From Hygrophila difformis (taxonomy: Eukaryota > Streptophyta > Magnoliopsida > Lamiales > Acanthaceae), in the NCBI GenBank assembly GCA_030278955.1, contig JAOANR010000005.1, forward strand, positions 33,731,105 to 33,795,104: a stretch of 64,000 bases of DNA. Direction: 5' to 3'. Position numbers and translations under genes: made by a program. Below the pieces are notes generated by a model, which made no database searches, was not told where the DNA came from, and saw only the letters and a list, made by a program, of their open reading frames with translations. Every line of letters begins with the position of its first letter. The first letter of the stretch is position 1. Below are positions 1 to 11,552 of this stretch, piece by piece.

Positions 1-338
1 TTTTCATGCTAGTCAGTTGCTGTTTTAGTCTCTTTCATTAGCTTATTGTTGCCTTAGATAATGTAGGTATTCTTATCTTTAAGCATGTGTTCTTATTTGT
101 TCAGTAGATGTTTAAGTTCTTGATCTGAGATTGCTTGTTTGTAGTTTTAAGGTTTGTTTCATGCCAACACCTGCTAGCCACGTACCTAGGTCTATTTTCC
201 TTAAAAACACTCATTAGTGTGGCTGTGAGGTGATATTGATGTGAAATGAATGATTTGGTAAATCTCATCCATCATGAACCACACAATGTAAACCGAACCA
301 GCACTTATGAGAGAAAAGACATGCAATTCGATTTGAGG

Positions 339-880
339 CAATTCTGTCTAGACCGAATTGCCCATGAGAATGGAATTGCATGGCAAAAATACTTGTTGAA
401 TGCTTTACTTAAAATTTTATATGCAATTTGATCTAGGCAATTCGGTCTATACCGAACTGCCCATGAGACCGAATTGCATAGCAAAAAGTGTTGTCTTCAT
501 GTGGTTCTATGCAATTCGGTTTAGACCGAATTGCTCATATAGACCGAATTGACTTTGGAGACCACATTGTATCCATGCCATCCCCTCATGCCTTAATTTA
601 TTTCATTTGTTCTACCAATTCGAATTGCCAATTCGGTCTAGACCGAATTGACTTGGCAATTTGAATTACCCTCTTTTGGGGTAAATGCCTTAGCCAAATT
701 TGAGTGAAGGAATGACTTCATCAATTAGAATTGTCCAATTCGGTTTAGACCGAACTGCTTGACAATTCGAATTAGAGGATGCTTCATGACTTTACAAGGA
801 TTAATTGGGTATGGTGTTACTTCATACCTCATGCATCCTCAATTCGGTCTCTTTTGCATTTGGCCCAATAGACCGAATTG
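339..880. repeat. Spaced array of six 22-bp palindromes
   Basis: Near-perfect inverted repeats of the form CAATTCGGTCTAGACCGAATTG begin at 339, 438, 512, 629, 736 and 840; the last has its arms pushed apart by about 19 bp. Spacing is 74-117 bp, mostly near 100. Extra half-sites (AGACCGAATTG or CAATTCG) lie between them. Flanking DNA between palindromes is not well conserved, so this is not a simple tandem repeat. Confidence 0.85.
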
Positions 881-1123
881 CTTTCTTCCTTCTATTTTAA
901 AACTCCAAAAATATTTTAATTCAAGAGTTGTGTAAGTTGCATGGGTGTCATGGGTCTAGGCCCATTACATCTAATACTTATCCATTACACATCTCAACCC
1001 ATCAGTGTCTAATTATTGTGTGATTAGCACTCACACAATACCAAAAACATTTTCTTAACTTTATTTATTTTCCCTTTCATCGTGTGTATGAATGGGTAAT
1101 AAGAAGTATTACAGATCAATGTT

Positions 1124-1259
1124 GGCGAAAAGGTCCCTTCACCGGGATAACGATTAGCTCGTCTTCTGTGTATTAATTATTACTCGTTATTTTGCATGGT
1201 CTGATTAGTGGTTGGTGGAAGCTACGGCGAAAAGGTCCCTTCACGGGGATAACGATTAG
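1124..1259. repeat. 34-bp direct repeat pair
   Basis: Two copies at 1124-1157 and 1226-1259 of a unit starting GGCGAAAAGGTCCCTTCAC and ending GGGATAACGATTAG, one mismatch apart, offset by 102 bp. The offset is close to the spacing of the palindrome array just to the left. Confidence 0.85.
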
Positions 1260-2824
1260 TCACTCAGCCAACTCCTAATCAGATACAGTTTTCTTTTCTT
1301 GATCTTAATTTCAAACCTGAATCTAGAGTTGTAGTATTGATAGATGATATATGCCAATGTCATCTAGTAATTATTACAATAATAGCACATGTGGGTTTTC
1401 ATCCAGATTCACAGACAGTGAAGTCTAAGATGACGGCGGCAACTGTCATTTAAGGCATTCTACTGTCTAAAAATCATTCCATCTGGAATACTTGGGACCC
1501 GGATGACAGATGTTGGCAGTCCGGATAACCCCAATTATTTCTGGCATTCTTTTTAGCCAACTTCTTCTTATCTCAGGCTAATCCATCTTTGTGTATCGAA
1601 TTCTGTCTAACCCCACCATATATTTTGGGGCAATTTATTTTACTTCTCATATACCTGTATGCATGATAATATTATGTAGATATTATGGTCTATAATATTT
1701 TGGAGATCCTTCTCCTTGGACATAGAAGTCTTTATTTAAATCAGATGCTGCACAATAAATTTCCACAAAAAATCACTATATAAAATCCGGATCTGAGTAA
1801 GGGATAATTTCACAGTTATGACTAATTCATTTTCTACTGGGGGTTGATTTTGAGAACTTAGAAGCAGAGTCAGCGATTAGGTCTCACCTAGACTGAAAGG
1901 ATCTGTGTTTAAATTGAGAGTTTAGTACCTGTTTAGGGAATGATTTTCAAATATCTATTTGCTTCTCAAAATTACTGTGTGTTGGAAATCTTCTATTAAG
2001 TATTGCATTGAATCAGTGTCCACTTGGATTCGGATAAGATGTGATAATTAATATTAGAGGAACAACATATAGGCCTTGGTTAATTTCTAAGGTAAGATTG
2101 AGTATTCTTTCAACTACTATCTTCTCCCGCCAAAGCCTAAAATTGAGTCTTGAGTGAGTACATTCGGAATAAACCTTGATAGGTCTGTTCCACTCATGTC
2201 TGTATCTCATAACTAACCGAATGTTATAAGCCCTGTGGCTTACTGATATTTGGGAAGTTCTAAATCTGCATCTGGTCACCAAGACCAGGGGCTCTTTTAT
2301 ACTAACGGATTGTGATGATCTTTTAAGACTTCCGAGTGATATGTTTTTAAATGCTTTCTTTACTGCTTTCTTTACCGCTTTCTTAAAAATGCTTTCATAG
2401 AGGCCACTCGGAAGAATTAGGGATGTGTCTGCCGGTTGTAAGGTTTAAGAGTTATGGATTAGTTCGGGGTTAGATTTGGACTTTGGGTGTGACAAGGGGG
2501 ACGATAGGAGTACTTGGCATATCAACTAATGATATGTTAGGTGTTGCTTGTCCACCACATACGACTAACATACTCTTGCAAGGCATTGCAATGGGAGTTA
2601 TTAATCTGTGGTATCTTAGAAATTGAGGTCTTGAGAGCATGTAAATTCTCGCTGTAAGTACCTGTCTGTTAAAGGGAACATAGCGCAGAAAGCATGAGAG
2701 TTAGCTAACTGACGAACTACACCCAAACAAAGATCTGTGTATTAAAATGGAAGTTTAATTGTGTTTCATCTGAATCTTGTCCAATCTTCATTATTTTCTC
2801 CCTGTCCCTTCTGTCACTTTTTAA

Positions 2825-2965
2825 ATCTGCTTTCGTAGAATAGATTTACTCGCTTTCTTAGCATAATTCTTATTGCTTTTGTAGAATAGAATTAATCGCT
2901 TTCTAGACTAAATTTATCTGCTTTTGTAGAATAATTTTACTGCTTTCATAATCTATTTTAAATTA
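2825..2965. repeat. Degenerate short tandem repeat, GCTTTYGTAGAATA type
   Basis: Four to five imperfect repeats of about 25-30 bp contain GCTTT(C/T)GTAGAATA followed by ATTTA-like runs. A shorter, related GCTTTCTT cluster occurs at about 2343-2400. Confidence 0.55.
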
Positions 2966-3141
2966 TTGTCAAGTAGTTGTTAGAAATCATTGCAAAGCTT
3001 GAATCGAGTAACCGAGTGGAAAATCTTAGTAAACGACGTGGGCCCTGCTTCTATCGCACATCCTCCAGTGAACGATCCGGTCTTACTATAAATTACTGCA
3101 ATTTTTGACACCGTGCGCTTTCGGGGGCACAGTTTCTTAAC

Positions 3142-3600
3142 ACGAGTAATAAAAACATGACAACCTATAATATATCCCTAATCCCAACTCCATCTTCATA
3201 AATTGGTTTCACTAAATAAAATTGAAAACCATGATTATGATTTTTCAGAAAATACTCATATAGTGGAAATGTGTTAAAAATTTCAGGGCAAGGATCTTCA
3301 TGACATGAAACTGTGATAAGTTTCATGACGCAAATTGCCGGGGACCTTCAGTGTGACAGACTGAAGATCAAGATTGAACTATCTATCCTGGCTGCACCAT
3401 GAAAGTTGTCAAAAGTTTCATGCCGGGGAGGATCACCGCGCCGTTTGAAATCAGAACCCCACATGAGTAATAAAAAGTGAAATATAATCTTAAACCCCTT
3501 TCCCACGAATCATAACTCTTTTCCTTTAATAAATTTAACGTGGGATATTTTAGAAAATACTCGTGTAGGAAATTGTCAAAAGTTTCAACCTCCTTAATAA
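3142..3600. repeat. Diverged direct duplication of about 130-150 bp
   Basis: 3142-3290 and 3465-3590 share a series of blocks in the same order: a GAGTAATAAAAA start, a TATAAT-rich centre, then AGAAAATACTCRTRTAG and a run ending near TTTCA. Between them, two CATGAAA...TTTCATG(A/C)CG...GCCGGGGA blocks (about 3300-3345 and 3399-3430) also repeat. The two copies are clearly diverged. Confidence 0.5.
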
Positions 3601-3960
3601 TAGGCCACGTTCGATGCCTGAAATCCACCACACCTAACACCAAGCGAACCACCTCTATCGAATCCACAAAACAACAACTCAAACGGACCCCTAAGCTCAA
3701 CGCCAACCTTAAACCAAAGCATAAAGCTAACAACTCCACCTCTAAGATCTGACGGGAGCCGACATAACCACTACATCCACCCTTCCAACCCCCGTCATTG
3801 CCCCGGATCACCGCCGCATAGCCAGCCCTAGACGGATTCTTCAAGACACAACCATCCGTATGTAACACATTCCCTATCACTTCCCATCCTTCCACCAACA
3901 ATCCTCAATTTCCTATCCTTAGCAGCCCCTGCCGAAGCTGCCTCCAAACATTGCAGCAAC
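3383..3960 (-). pseudogene. LINE ORF2 C-terminal fragment (RNase H domain)
   Basis: The minus-strand frame 3901-3383 reads VLHTDGCVLKNPSRAGYAAV and continues with ILEVELLALCFGLRLALSLG and FVDSIEVVRLVLG. These match the C-terminal RNase H of the two LINE ORF2s at 8900-9200 and 53.4-53.9 kb: the TDG aspartate, the E of LEVE and the D of VDS are all present. Similarity extends in another frame to about 3960. It fades below about 3560, where the sequence no longer follows the LINE. There is no RT domain, so this is a short, old fragment of a related element in the opposite orientation to the LINE that follows. Confidence 0.75.
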
Positions 3961-4148
3961 CGATTTTCATAAGAAAAAAAAACTATAATAAATTGAAACG
4001 CCTATTAAAAGAAATTATTGCATGTGTTTGTAATATTTCATATTCGCCAACAAACCAATATTACATTTCAATATTTTATTATTTTTATGTGAATTATATC
4101 CACCCATTCGGGTGGGATGATACTAGTAATAAAATTATAATTATAAAT

Positions 4149-4412
4149 ATACTTCCTCAGTTCTTTTATAATTGATACGCTGGGGATTTTGTCACTGTTT
4201 ATTGAGTAACTTCGATTCACTTTTTAATACAATTATATAAGATACAATATAGAAAAGCGGAATTTTGTTAGATTCGTTTAATGGCATAGATTTTAGAATA
4301 TCAAATTTTCATAATTTTAGCTTGTACGAAATGAGTTATTAAGGATTAAAAATATGTATAGAATTACGTGAAATGTGGGTCTGTGAAAATATTAAGGAAT
4401 GAAGATAGTATA
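4149..4412. mobile_element. Stowaway-like MITE, copy A
   Basis: Aligned by eye with 15549-15830 and 49695-49965, this AT-rich segment shares in order TTGAGTAACTT(C/T)GATTC, TTTTTAATACA, a GTTAGATTCRTY block, a CATAG...TTTTA block and an ATTAC...AAATG block. Degenerate inverted ends are seen: ATACTTCCTCAGTTCTT at the left and AAGGAATGAAGATAGTAT at the right, compatible with TA-flanked Stowaway ends. No coding capacity. Confidence 0.55.
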
Positions 4413-4436
4413 TTTCAATTAATAAAATATATTAAA

Positions 4437-5269
4437 GGGCAATCGCGTCTGGATTAGGGGAAGTTATAAAATTTGACACATGCACTCAAACAACGTCGAA
4501 GGGGCGATTTGCACGTGTGTGTGTGGCGCTTGATCTTGAGAAACCCGTTACTGGAAAATTGCGAGTTAATGGACGATGGCATCCGGTGTCGTATGAAGGG
4601 CTCCATTTGATTTGTACTCGGTGCGGATATTATGGACACTTCGAACGGGACTGCACTCTTGCGCCTCCTAATGACTCGGTCCCTGAAACCCCTATGCCGG
4701 CTCATGCTGCTACTAATGCGGAGCCACAACATGCTGCGCCACTGGAACAAAAATTACCCGACGTGGGGAACCAGGAGGACGATTCTGATAAAGTTGGGGA
4801 GCCGGTGTTTGGCGACTGGATGATTGTGGCGAGGCATAAGGGAAGGCCTAGGCAACCTCGAGGCGCGCCTAACCCCCCTGCGGACGCCCGCACGGACCAT
4901 AAGGAGGAGGTGATACTGGAGAATGTCGATCAGGCCGCGCCTGACAAGGGAAAGAAGGCCCTCGTTGAGGATGAAGTGGAATCGACTAGGGAATCCCCCA
5001 AGCAGCAGGATGTTACGGGAGACTCACGAGCTATTATTCTAGCTCCCAAACGGCCTAAGGATACAACTTTTGTGTCCACTGAGGGAACTAAGAAACAGTA
5101 TGGACGTCAATCCTTGAAGCGGATTCGTCTGGATGACAGCAACAGCCCCAATCCCTTGGCTGAAGACTTGATTGCGTCGGAGGATGACCTTGTGGTTAAG
5201 GGGGGATATTCTCCTCTCCTGGAGGATGGTGAAGACTGGGCGGATGCCGGCGATGCTAGTGTACACTAA
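4437..5269 (+). pseudogene. LINE ORF1 (gag-like), N-terminally truncated
   Basis: ORF1 of plant L1 elements encodes an RNA-binding chaperone that coats the element RNA. The frame can be followed from about 4440 (AIASGLGEV, matching ORF1 of the LINE at 57.5-59.0 kb) without a start codon of its own. It continues through VALDLEKPVTGKLRVNGRW and a CX2CX4HX4C zinc knuckle (CTRCGYYGHFERDC, about 4615-4660), then a long polar, Pro/Glu/Asp-rich tail, to the stop at 5269. Roughly the first half of a 489-aa protein, including the N-terminal DUF4283-type region, is absent. The remaining frame is open. Confidence 0.85.
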
Positions 5270-5309
5270 GGATTGGCAGGTTTTTCATTATTCTCATTTA
5301 TAATTATTT

Positions 5310-8300
5310 ATGGACTTTAAACAATTTACAGTCATAGCATGGAATGTGTGTGGTATTATGAGTCGTACAACTCAACGTTGGGTGAGTGACCTACTTCTTG
5401 AACAGAAGCCGGATATTTTATGTATTATGGAGCCTAGAGGACAGTTCTCTAGGGTTAGGGTTTTCTTCAATAGGTTGGGGTATCTACCTGTCTGCATCAA
5501 TGAATCGGAAGGCATGGGTAGCGGCATATGGGTCCTCAGCGCGAGGGCGATCTCTTGCACTCTTACAGTGGTTGATGTGCGGCGTCGTATGCTAACTATA
5601 ATGCTTCGCAAAGGGGCTTGTCAGTGGTATCTTACTTCGCTATATGCAGATCCCAATTATGGCCGAAGGAGAGGTAAATGGGATAGTCTTGTTGAGATCG
5701 CTGAATTGGTGGAGGGACCATGGGTGGTGTTGGGGGATTGGAACGAAATTGTTTCTGAAGAGGAGGTACGCGGGGGGGTCTACCTGTCGGACCGTGCAAC
5801 AGGCCTTTGGGAGACATTGGATCGATGTTCCCTTCTTGGGATGACTACGATAGGGCCGGAGTTCACATAGTCTCGAATGGCTGGGGAAGGGAGACGTATC
5901 AGTAAGCGACTTGATCGAGGAGTGGCTAATCTTGCATGGGAGACTTTATTTGACTCGGGCAGGGTCGTCCACTTGCCAAGGCTCGGATCTGATCATTGCC
6001 CGCTGAAATTGCAGTGTGGGGATTCTATTCAAGATAGAAGTGTCAAACCATTTCGCTGGGAATGCATGTGGCGGCGAACACTCTCAATACAAGGAAGTGG
6101 TAGCACAGGGATGTCAAACGGGAGGGGATGACCTCCGGGCTGTTCTTAAGGAGGTGACTGCTAAATCACTTGTGTTCAATAAAGAAGTTTTCGGGAATCT
6201 TAGGGATCGTAAGCGCAAATTAAAGAATAGATTGTTGGGGATTCAGAAGCGCCTGGCTGTGGTTGATTCGGCTTGGCTTTGGAGACTTGATGGAGAGATT
6301 CGCACCGAGCTCGCTGAGTTACTCCTGCAGGAAGAGTTGTTTTGGAAGCAAAAATCTCGGGACCGTTGGATTAAAGCTGGGGATCGTAACACCAAGTACT
6401 TTCATGCTAAAACAAAAATCCAACGAAAGCGAAATAAGATTTTTGGATTGGAGCTCAATAACGGCCAGTGGGAGGAGAATCAAGATCTGCTTAGGTCACA
6501 TGCCATTGATTACTTTACTTCTATGTTTGCAGCGCCCATGACCACGCCTGCAGGTGAAGCGCGGCCGCCGTTAATCCCTATTCATTATGCCCAGAAGGAA
6601 GCTCTCTCAGTAGAGGTCACACCTGATGAGGTTAAGTCGGCTTTGCACTCCATGCGCTCATCTTCTGCTCCAGGGCCGGATGGATTTCCGGCCTCTTTCT
6701 ATAAGGAATATTGGGATTATATGGAAGAGTCAGTCTATAAGCTGGTACATGACATAATTCAATCCAAACGAATTCCGGAGGGGCTAGCGCATGCGTTTCT
6801 TTGTCTGCTTCCTAAAGTCGACGTCCCCCGCTCGCTCAAGCAATATAGGCTGTTGACGCTATGCAATGTCTCCTTTAAGATTATTACCAAAATATTGGTA
6901 CGCCGGATGCGCCCCATCCTTTGTGAGGCTATTGGCCCTTATCAATCTGCTTTCCTCGCGGGGCGAAGGACCGCCGACAATGGCATACTTCTCCAGGAGA
7001 TCATCAGCTCTATTGAAAGTCCACGTTCGCTGCCTAAAGCTGTGGTACTCAAAATTGACCTTACCAAAGCATTTGATATGGTTAATTGGCAATTCCTGGA
7101 GGAATGCTTGACAGACTTGGATCTTCCCATGCACTGTCGCGAGCTCATCATGGCTTGCGTCTCATCCTCGAGTTTTTCTATTTTATGGAATGGATCTCCT
7201 CTTGGCAATATTAAGGCGAATCGAGGTTTACGACAGGGCGATCCGCTTTCGCCTTATTTATTCGTCATTGTTATGGAACGACTTTCTCGTGCGATCTTGG
7301 ATGCTGTGCACACTGGACGTTGGAGGCCTCTCAGATTATCGTCGAATGGTACGGGTATATCCCATTTAATGTTCGCCGACGATCTGATTTTTTGTTCCGA
7401 ATTGGAGGAGGGAAGTATTCGAGCAATGGAATCTGTCCTTACTCGCTTTGGCTCCAGGTCGGGTTTAATGATGAACCCTTCGAAATCTAATGCTTTCTGC
7501 TCTCCCAACGCCTCTCCAGCGGATTTGGCTTTGTTGGACACCATGCTTGGCGTTTCAGTGGTGGATAACCTTGGGAGCTATCTTGGCTTTCCGATCATCC
7601 ATGGTCGTACGAAGAAAACTCATTTTGATGCCCTCGTCCAGAAGCTGCACAAGCGACTGTCAACCTGGTCCTCTTTTTTGTTAAATAGGGCAGCTCGAAT
7701 TACTCTTGCTTGGGCAGTCTTGAGTTCTCTTCCGGTGTCTATAATGCAAGTCCATATGGTTCCTATTGGTGTGTGTGATAGCATAGATCGTATTATTCTC
7801 CGTTGGATATGGAAAGGAGCCGACGGCCGAGGCTTACATTTAGTGAATTGGGATAAGGTCACAAGTCCGCGCAAGCAGGGAGGTTTGGGGGTTCGAAAGA
7901 GCCATTACATCAACTTATCCCTGCTCGGGAAACAACTTTGGCAATTTATTTCTAATCCTGATAAGCTTTGGGTTGTGGTTTTGAAGGAAAAATATGGGAT
8001 AGAAGAGGGCCTCCTTCCTCATGATCATTACAGGGGAACTAAAGTCTGGAAGACATTGGTGCGAGTGAGAAATGTTTTTTCGGAGGCTTATGGAGTTCGT
8101 GTGGGTGATGGATCAAGTTCATTATGGTATTCCCCTTGGTGGGAAGGAAAATGCTTAGCTTCTCAAGTTCCTTTTGTCGACATTCATGATATCCACCTTC
8201 GTATCAAGGATGTGGTTCACAATGGAAAATGGGAGCTGGGGGCTATTTACTCTTGGTTGCCTGCTCCGATCAGGCAGCAGATCATGGAAGCTCCTGTCCC

Positions 8301-9378
8301 ATATTTTAATGACGCTACTCCCGACGTTTTGCACTGGCGCGGAGACATGAATGGTATCTATAGCGCGAGCTCGGGCTATAAGTGGCTTGCCTCTTCTCCT
8401 TCTGGCGATAATGGATGGGCTTGGATGTGGCAAAGTGATATTCCGGAAAAAATTGGCGTGCTACTGTGGCTAATTGGTCATGATTCTCTTCCTTGTAATG
8501 AGGTTCGATATCGTAGAGGCCTGTCCGTTTCACCATTGTGTACAATATGTGGTGCGCATGAGGAGACATGGATTCATGCCATTTTTGAATGTGCATGGGC
8601 ATCTCAGCTCTGGCACAAGGCGGGGATTTTTTTGGACGGTATGCTGGTGACTTTGGAGAGGGACGGCTATCGCCATTGGTGTCAATGGGCTTGGATTACT
8701 TGGGGTGCTAAATTTATTGCTTTTTTGTGGATTATTTGGTGTCAACGTAATGCCAGGGTTTTCCGAGGGGAGGATCTCCACCGGGACAGTCTTTTGCACA
8801 AGGTTGAGTATCTTCGTCGTCAACTTCTGAGGAGTAAGGAGGGGCGTAGGGAGAAGGAGGTCCGTATGATTCGTTGGAAGGAAGTGGAAGCACCAGGGCC
8901 TGTTCTTCATACTGACGGTTGTAGGATGGATGCGCCTTGGCGCTCGGGATTTGGCGCCGTCATCCGAGACACATCGGGACAATGGGTGTCTGGTTGTGGC
9001 GGCAGACTTGGTCGTAGAAACATTCTTGAGGTTGAAATGCTTGCTCTCCAATATGGTCTTCTCTTGGCAGGTCAATTGGGTGTGGTGTTGAAGGCGTGCT
9101 ACTTAGATTCACTTGAGGTTATACGGTTGATCATGGGCGCTGCATGCCCTCGACATTTCCTTTGGCCATTAATTGGAGAGGTGCGAGGTTTGCTTGCGAA
9201 TATGCATGGCTGTCTTCTCTGCCATGTATGTCGGGAAGGAAACCAAGTGGCGGATGGATTTGCTCGTCTTACTACTCTGTCTGAGGAGTTTGACATCACG
9301 TGGGCTTTTCCACCGGATGCGGTTCGGGGACTACTAGAGAAGGATGCTCGAGGCACGGGTTATGCTCGTCTGAATTAA
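5310..9378 (+). pseudogene. LINE ORF2 (endonuclease-reverse transcriptase-RNase H), broken
   Basis: Starts at an ATG 40 bp after ORF1 (MDFKQFTVIAWNVCG). An APE-type endonuclease follows, with WNVCG, the E of IMEPRG, GDWNEIV and SDHCPL. The frame is cut by a TAG at 5868-5870, where the relative at 57 kb has Trp, and by a one-base insertion near 6080. From about 6085 it is open to 9378. RT runs from about 6600 to 7900 with PGPDGFPASF, the D of KIDLTKAFD, RQGDPLSPYLF and the catalytic FADD at about 7374. A Cys/His cluster (CTICGAHEETWIH...C) near 8540-8590 is the zf-RVT region, and RNase H (HTDGC, EVEMLAL, LDSLEV, ADGFA) is near 8910-9260. Two lesions, both in or next to the endonuclease, make it non-functional. 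Confidence 0.92.
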
Positions 9379-9450
9379 TTTTGTTTTTCTTGTACTTTTT
9401 TTCTTTCATCTTTGCTCGCCTCTTCAGGCTGTTTTACCCCAAAAAAAAAC

Positions 9451-10321
9451 AAAGAATCTATGCCGGAAATTTCCAATAGAAGATTAACATTTCCGTGTCT
9501 TATATTAGAAGTATCACATGCTTAGACTACAATATTCCCTTTGAGGTGAGAGAATATTGAAGGTTTTGGGTGGTAATAGAATATAATCCAAAAGCTAGAT
9601 TGATGTCTCAACTAACTATACATGAGTTAATTAAAAGAATAACGACTAATTTGATCACAAAAATTAAACTTAATTAGTGGTACTATATTTTGCTGCGATC
9701 CTTGACATGTGGGAACTGCTTGTTCTAATCGACAAGCCAAGCGAGGTTGAATTGTTGAAATGAGGCGTCCTCATGCATGTATCTTTGAGTTGAGGACATG
9801 TGATATGGAATGGGTAAATGGGTAAATGTATCTTCTCATCTCAAGTAGTAGTTGGTTAAAAGTTAAAACCATTGTTCTTGATTGATGAGGTATATATGGC
9901 ATTCTTCTAACCACAAGAAAGATGTTCTTCATGTTCCACAACGTACGAGCATGTGTATGTCTCCCCCACTGATATGCTTCAAATTGCATTATCATCTACC
10001 CTATGCCTGCCTTACATACCACAAATTTGTCTATGCAAAATAATAGTTCACCCTACTACATAGCAAATTAAACACAGGAATATAACAATCCTTCTTCACA
10101 TAAAGGAGATCTTCCATCTTTTCGTTCCATACATGTGACAATTTGAACTATTTAAATTTCTCATCCTCTTAATTGTATTTGCTTCCATCATTCAAACAAG
10201 TTCAACCAAATAATGAAGAAATGAAATATGATGCCCTATCAGTATCTGACAAACTCTTTTATACACATACATTAAAAAACATAACTTTGATGGGCACTGT
10301 AACGCGGTTCCCCCAAATAAT
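9451..10321. other. Intergenic DNA, nothing recognised
   Basis: AT-rich sequence between the LINE tail and a retroelement remnant. No coding frame with family resemblance, no clear repeat and no RNA gene was seen on either strand. Confidence 0.5.
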
Positions 10322-10550
10322 TAGAACCTGGCTCTAACACCACTTTGATGGGAAAAGAAACAGAACGCAAACTAATACTTCACCAACAACAACAGAAAAC
10401 AAATTATGGGGATATTTGAAAGCAAGCAGATCCGTTGGCAGATAGCAGATTAGAAGAGCAGATTGTCTCACAGTTCTCTCTCCGAATCTATTATCTGCTA
10501 GTGGATTCGCTAACTCTCAAACATCCATTATGTCTTAGTCATTAAAGAAC
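10322..10550 (-). mobile_element. Possible LTR-retrotransposon LTR/primer-site remnant
   Basis: Read on the minus strand, 10350-10325 is CCCATCA, then AAG, then TGGTGTTAGAGCCAGGTT. That is a degenerate version of the tRNA-iMet primer-binding site TGGTATCAGAGC next to an LTR end in CATCA, as in the Sirevirus-like element at 45.3 kb. No coding part and no second LTR were found. A short block AGCAGATTGTCTCACA(G/A)TT recurs near 14915, hinting at another remnant there. Confidence 0.35.
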
Positions 10551-10939
10551 ATTCCCTTCCACCACAACTTGATAAACATTATGGAAACAAAAATACAAAC
10601 ACACGAGACGATCTTTCACGTGGAAAAAAACCCCTAAATGAAGGTAAAAACAACATCCGCTGTTTCGGACACAAAAATCATACCTCCAGATGACAACTAC
10701 TGATCTCCACCGTTCAAAACATTTTCCCAATTGCTGTGAAGTTGCTGTCCAAAAATCGCGACGATCCAACGGTTCCATTTCTGGGAAACATTGATTTACC
10801 GTACGTGGCTGCTACAATGACAAATGGGCTTTTTCCCATTGGGCTTTTCAACCATTGGGCTTTAACAACCAAAATTGGGTACTTAAAATTGAAATTTCTT
10901 TTACTTGAGAAAGAAACCAATTTAATTTGTTTGAATATA

Positions 10940-11111
10940 CTACTACTTTATTTTTTTTTTTTTGGTCAACCACCTATACATGTTAGGAAAGTGATGGTGG
11001 AAGTTCATGCCACACAAATTACAAAGGGAAAATGGGAGGAATAGGGGACCGGGTGGGAAATCGAACCTCCAACTTAAGTGTTGGAAGTCGGGGGTCAAGT
11101 CCTCAACCTAC
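10940..11111 (-). mobile_element. tRNA-derived SINE, copy 1
   Basis: Flanked by a 14-bp target duplication TTTGTTTGAATATA (10926-10939 and 11112-11125). On the minus strand it ends in an A tract (poly-T at about 10950-10963 on plus). It carries a polymerase III B box, GGTTCGATTTCCC (11067-11055), with a Box A-like region near its 5' end. The body matches copies 2 and 3 through the 'CCTTTGTARYTTGTGYRGCATGAACTT' region. It lies just beyond the PMR6-like stop codon. Confidence 0.8.
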
Positions 11112-11287
11112 TTTGTTTGAATATATCCAAATTGGTATTTCAATAGCATTATATACAGATATGTAAAATTATAAACATGGGCAAATGAATTTAATATAGC
11201 TGAATATTTATAAATAGTTTGGTATGATAATGATTATTGATGAATGAGAATGATAATAGTGAGGAGAATGAAGACACATATAGACTA

Positions 11288-11552
11288 TTATAGTATTGAG
11301 AGTGGTGGTCCTCCACACAAAGAATATCCATGGTTGGTAATGAAGAGATTATTATGAATAAAGAGAAATACAAGGAAGGATAAGAGAAGAGAGGTGGTTT
11401 GGGAAAATGATTGATGATGAGCAGTTGGTGTTGCTCTGCTCCCAAACATCATTCCAAATAAGTCTCCATCCCTATTTGAATTTCCATCTCCCCCATTGCC
11501 ATTGTTGTTGTTGTTGCTTGAACCCCCATATGATATGCTCACCCCATTGTCC
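11288..11552 (-). CDS. PMR6: PMR6-like exon 5 (Gly/Asn-rich linker and hydrophobic C-terminus)
   Basis: 265 nt from a GATGGTAG|G acceptor to the TAG at 11290-11288. The acceptor restores the Arg codon split after exon 4, giving [15 protein letters not shown]. An Asn/Gly-rich linker, DLFGMMFGS, and the hydrophobic [10 protein letters not shown] follow, suiting a GPI-attachment signal. About 20 polar residues follow the hydrophobic run, more than usual. Confidence 0.75.

Larger units (their letters stand above)
1..3141. other. Non-coding stretch, probable LTR-retrotransposon remnant
   Basis: No reading frame here resembles a known protein. The stretch is AT-rich and full of short internal repeats: a palindrome array (339-880), a 34-bp direct repeat (1124-1157 and 1226-1259, one mismatch) and degenerate GCTTT-type repeats (about 2343-2400 and 2825-2965). 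The right edge, near 3040-3130, with its 'GACACCGTGCGCTTTCGGGG' run, has the look of LTR-retrotransposon leader DNA. That reading is an impression of style and not a match to a named family; no LTR ends, primer site or target duplication could be set. Confidence 0.4.
4437..9450 (+). mobile_element. 5'-truncated L1-type LINE retrotransposon
   Basis: Holds the last half of ORF1 (zinc knuckle), a complete but broken ORF2 (endonuclease, RT, zinc-binding region, RNase H), a short 3' UTR and an A-rich tail at about 9441-9450. Compared with the full-length relative at 53297-59061, the first about 200 codons of ORF1 and the 5' UTR are missing, typical of incomplete target-primed reverse transcription. 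The left junction is blurred within about 4420-4440. I could not find a target-site duplication, so age or a complex junction is likely. Confidence 0.9.

Noticed and set aside
339..880. Regularly spaced palindromes considered as a CRISPR array
   Set aside because: The organism is a plant, spacing is irregular (74-117 bp), repeats are palindromes with variable loops and there are no cas-like genes.
4517..5269. LINE ORF1 starting at 4517
   Set aside because: The codon there is GTG, and homology continues upstream to about 4440; the protein is truncated by the insertion and has no native start.
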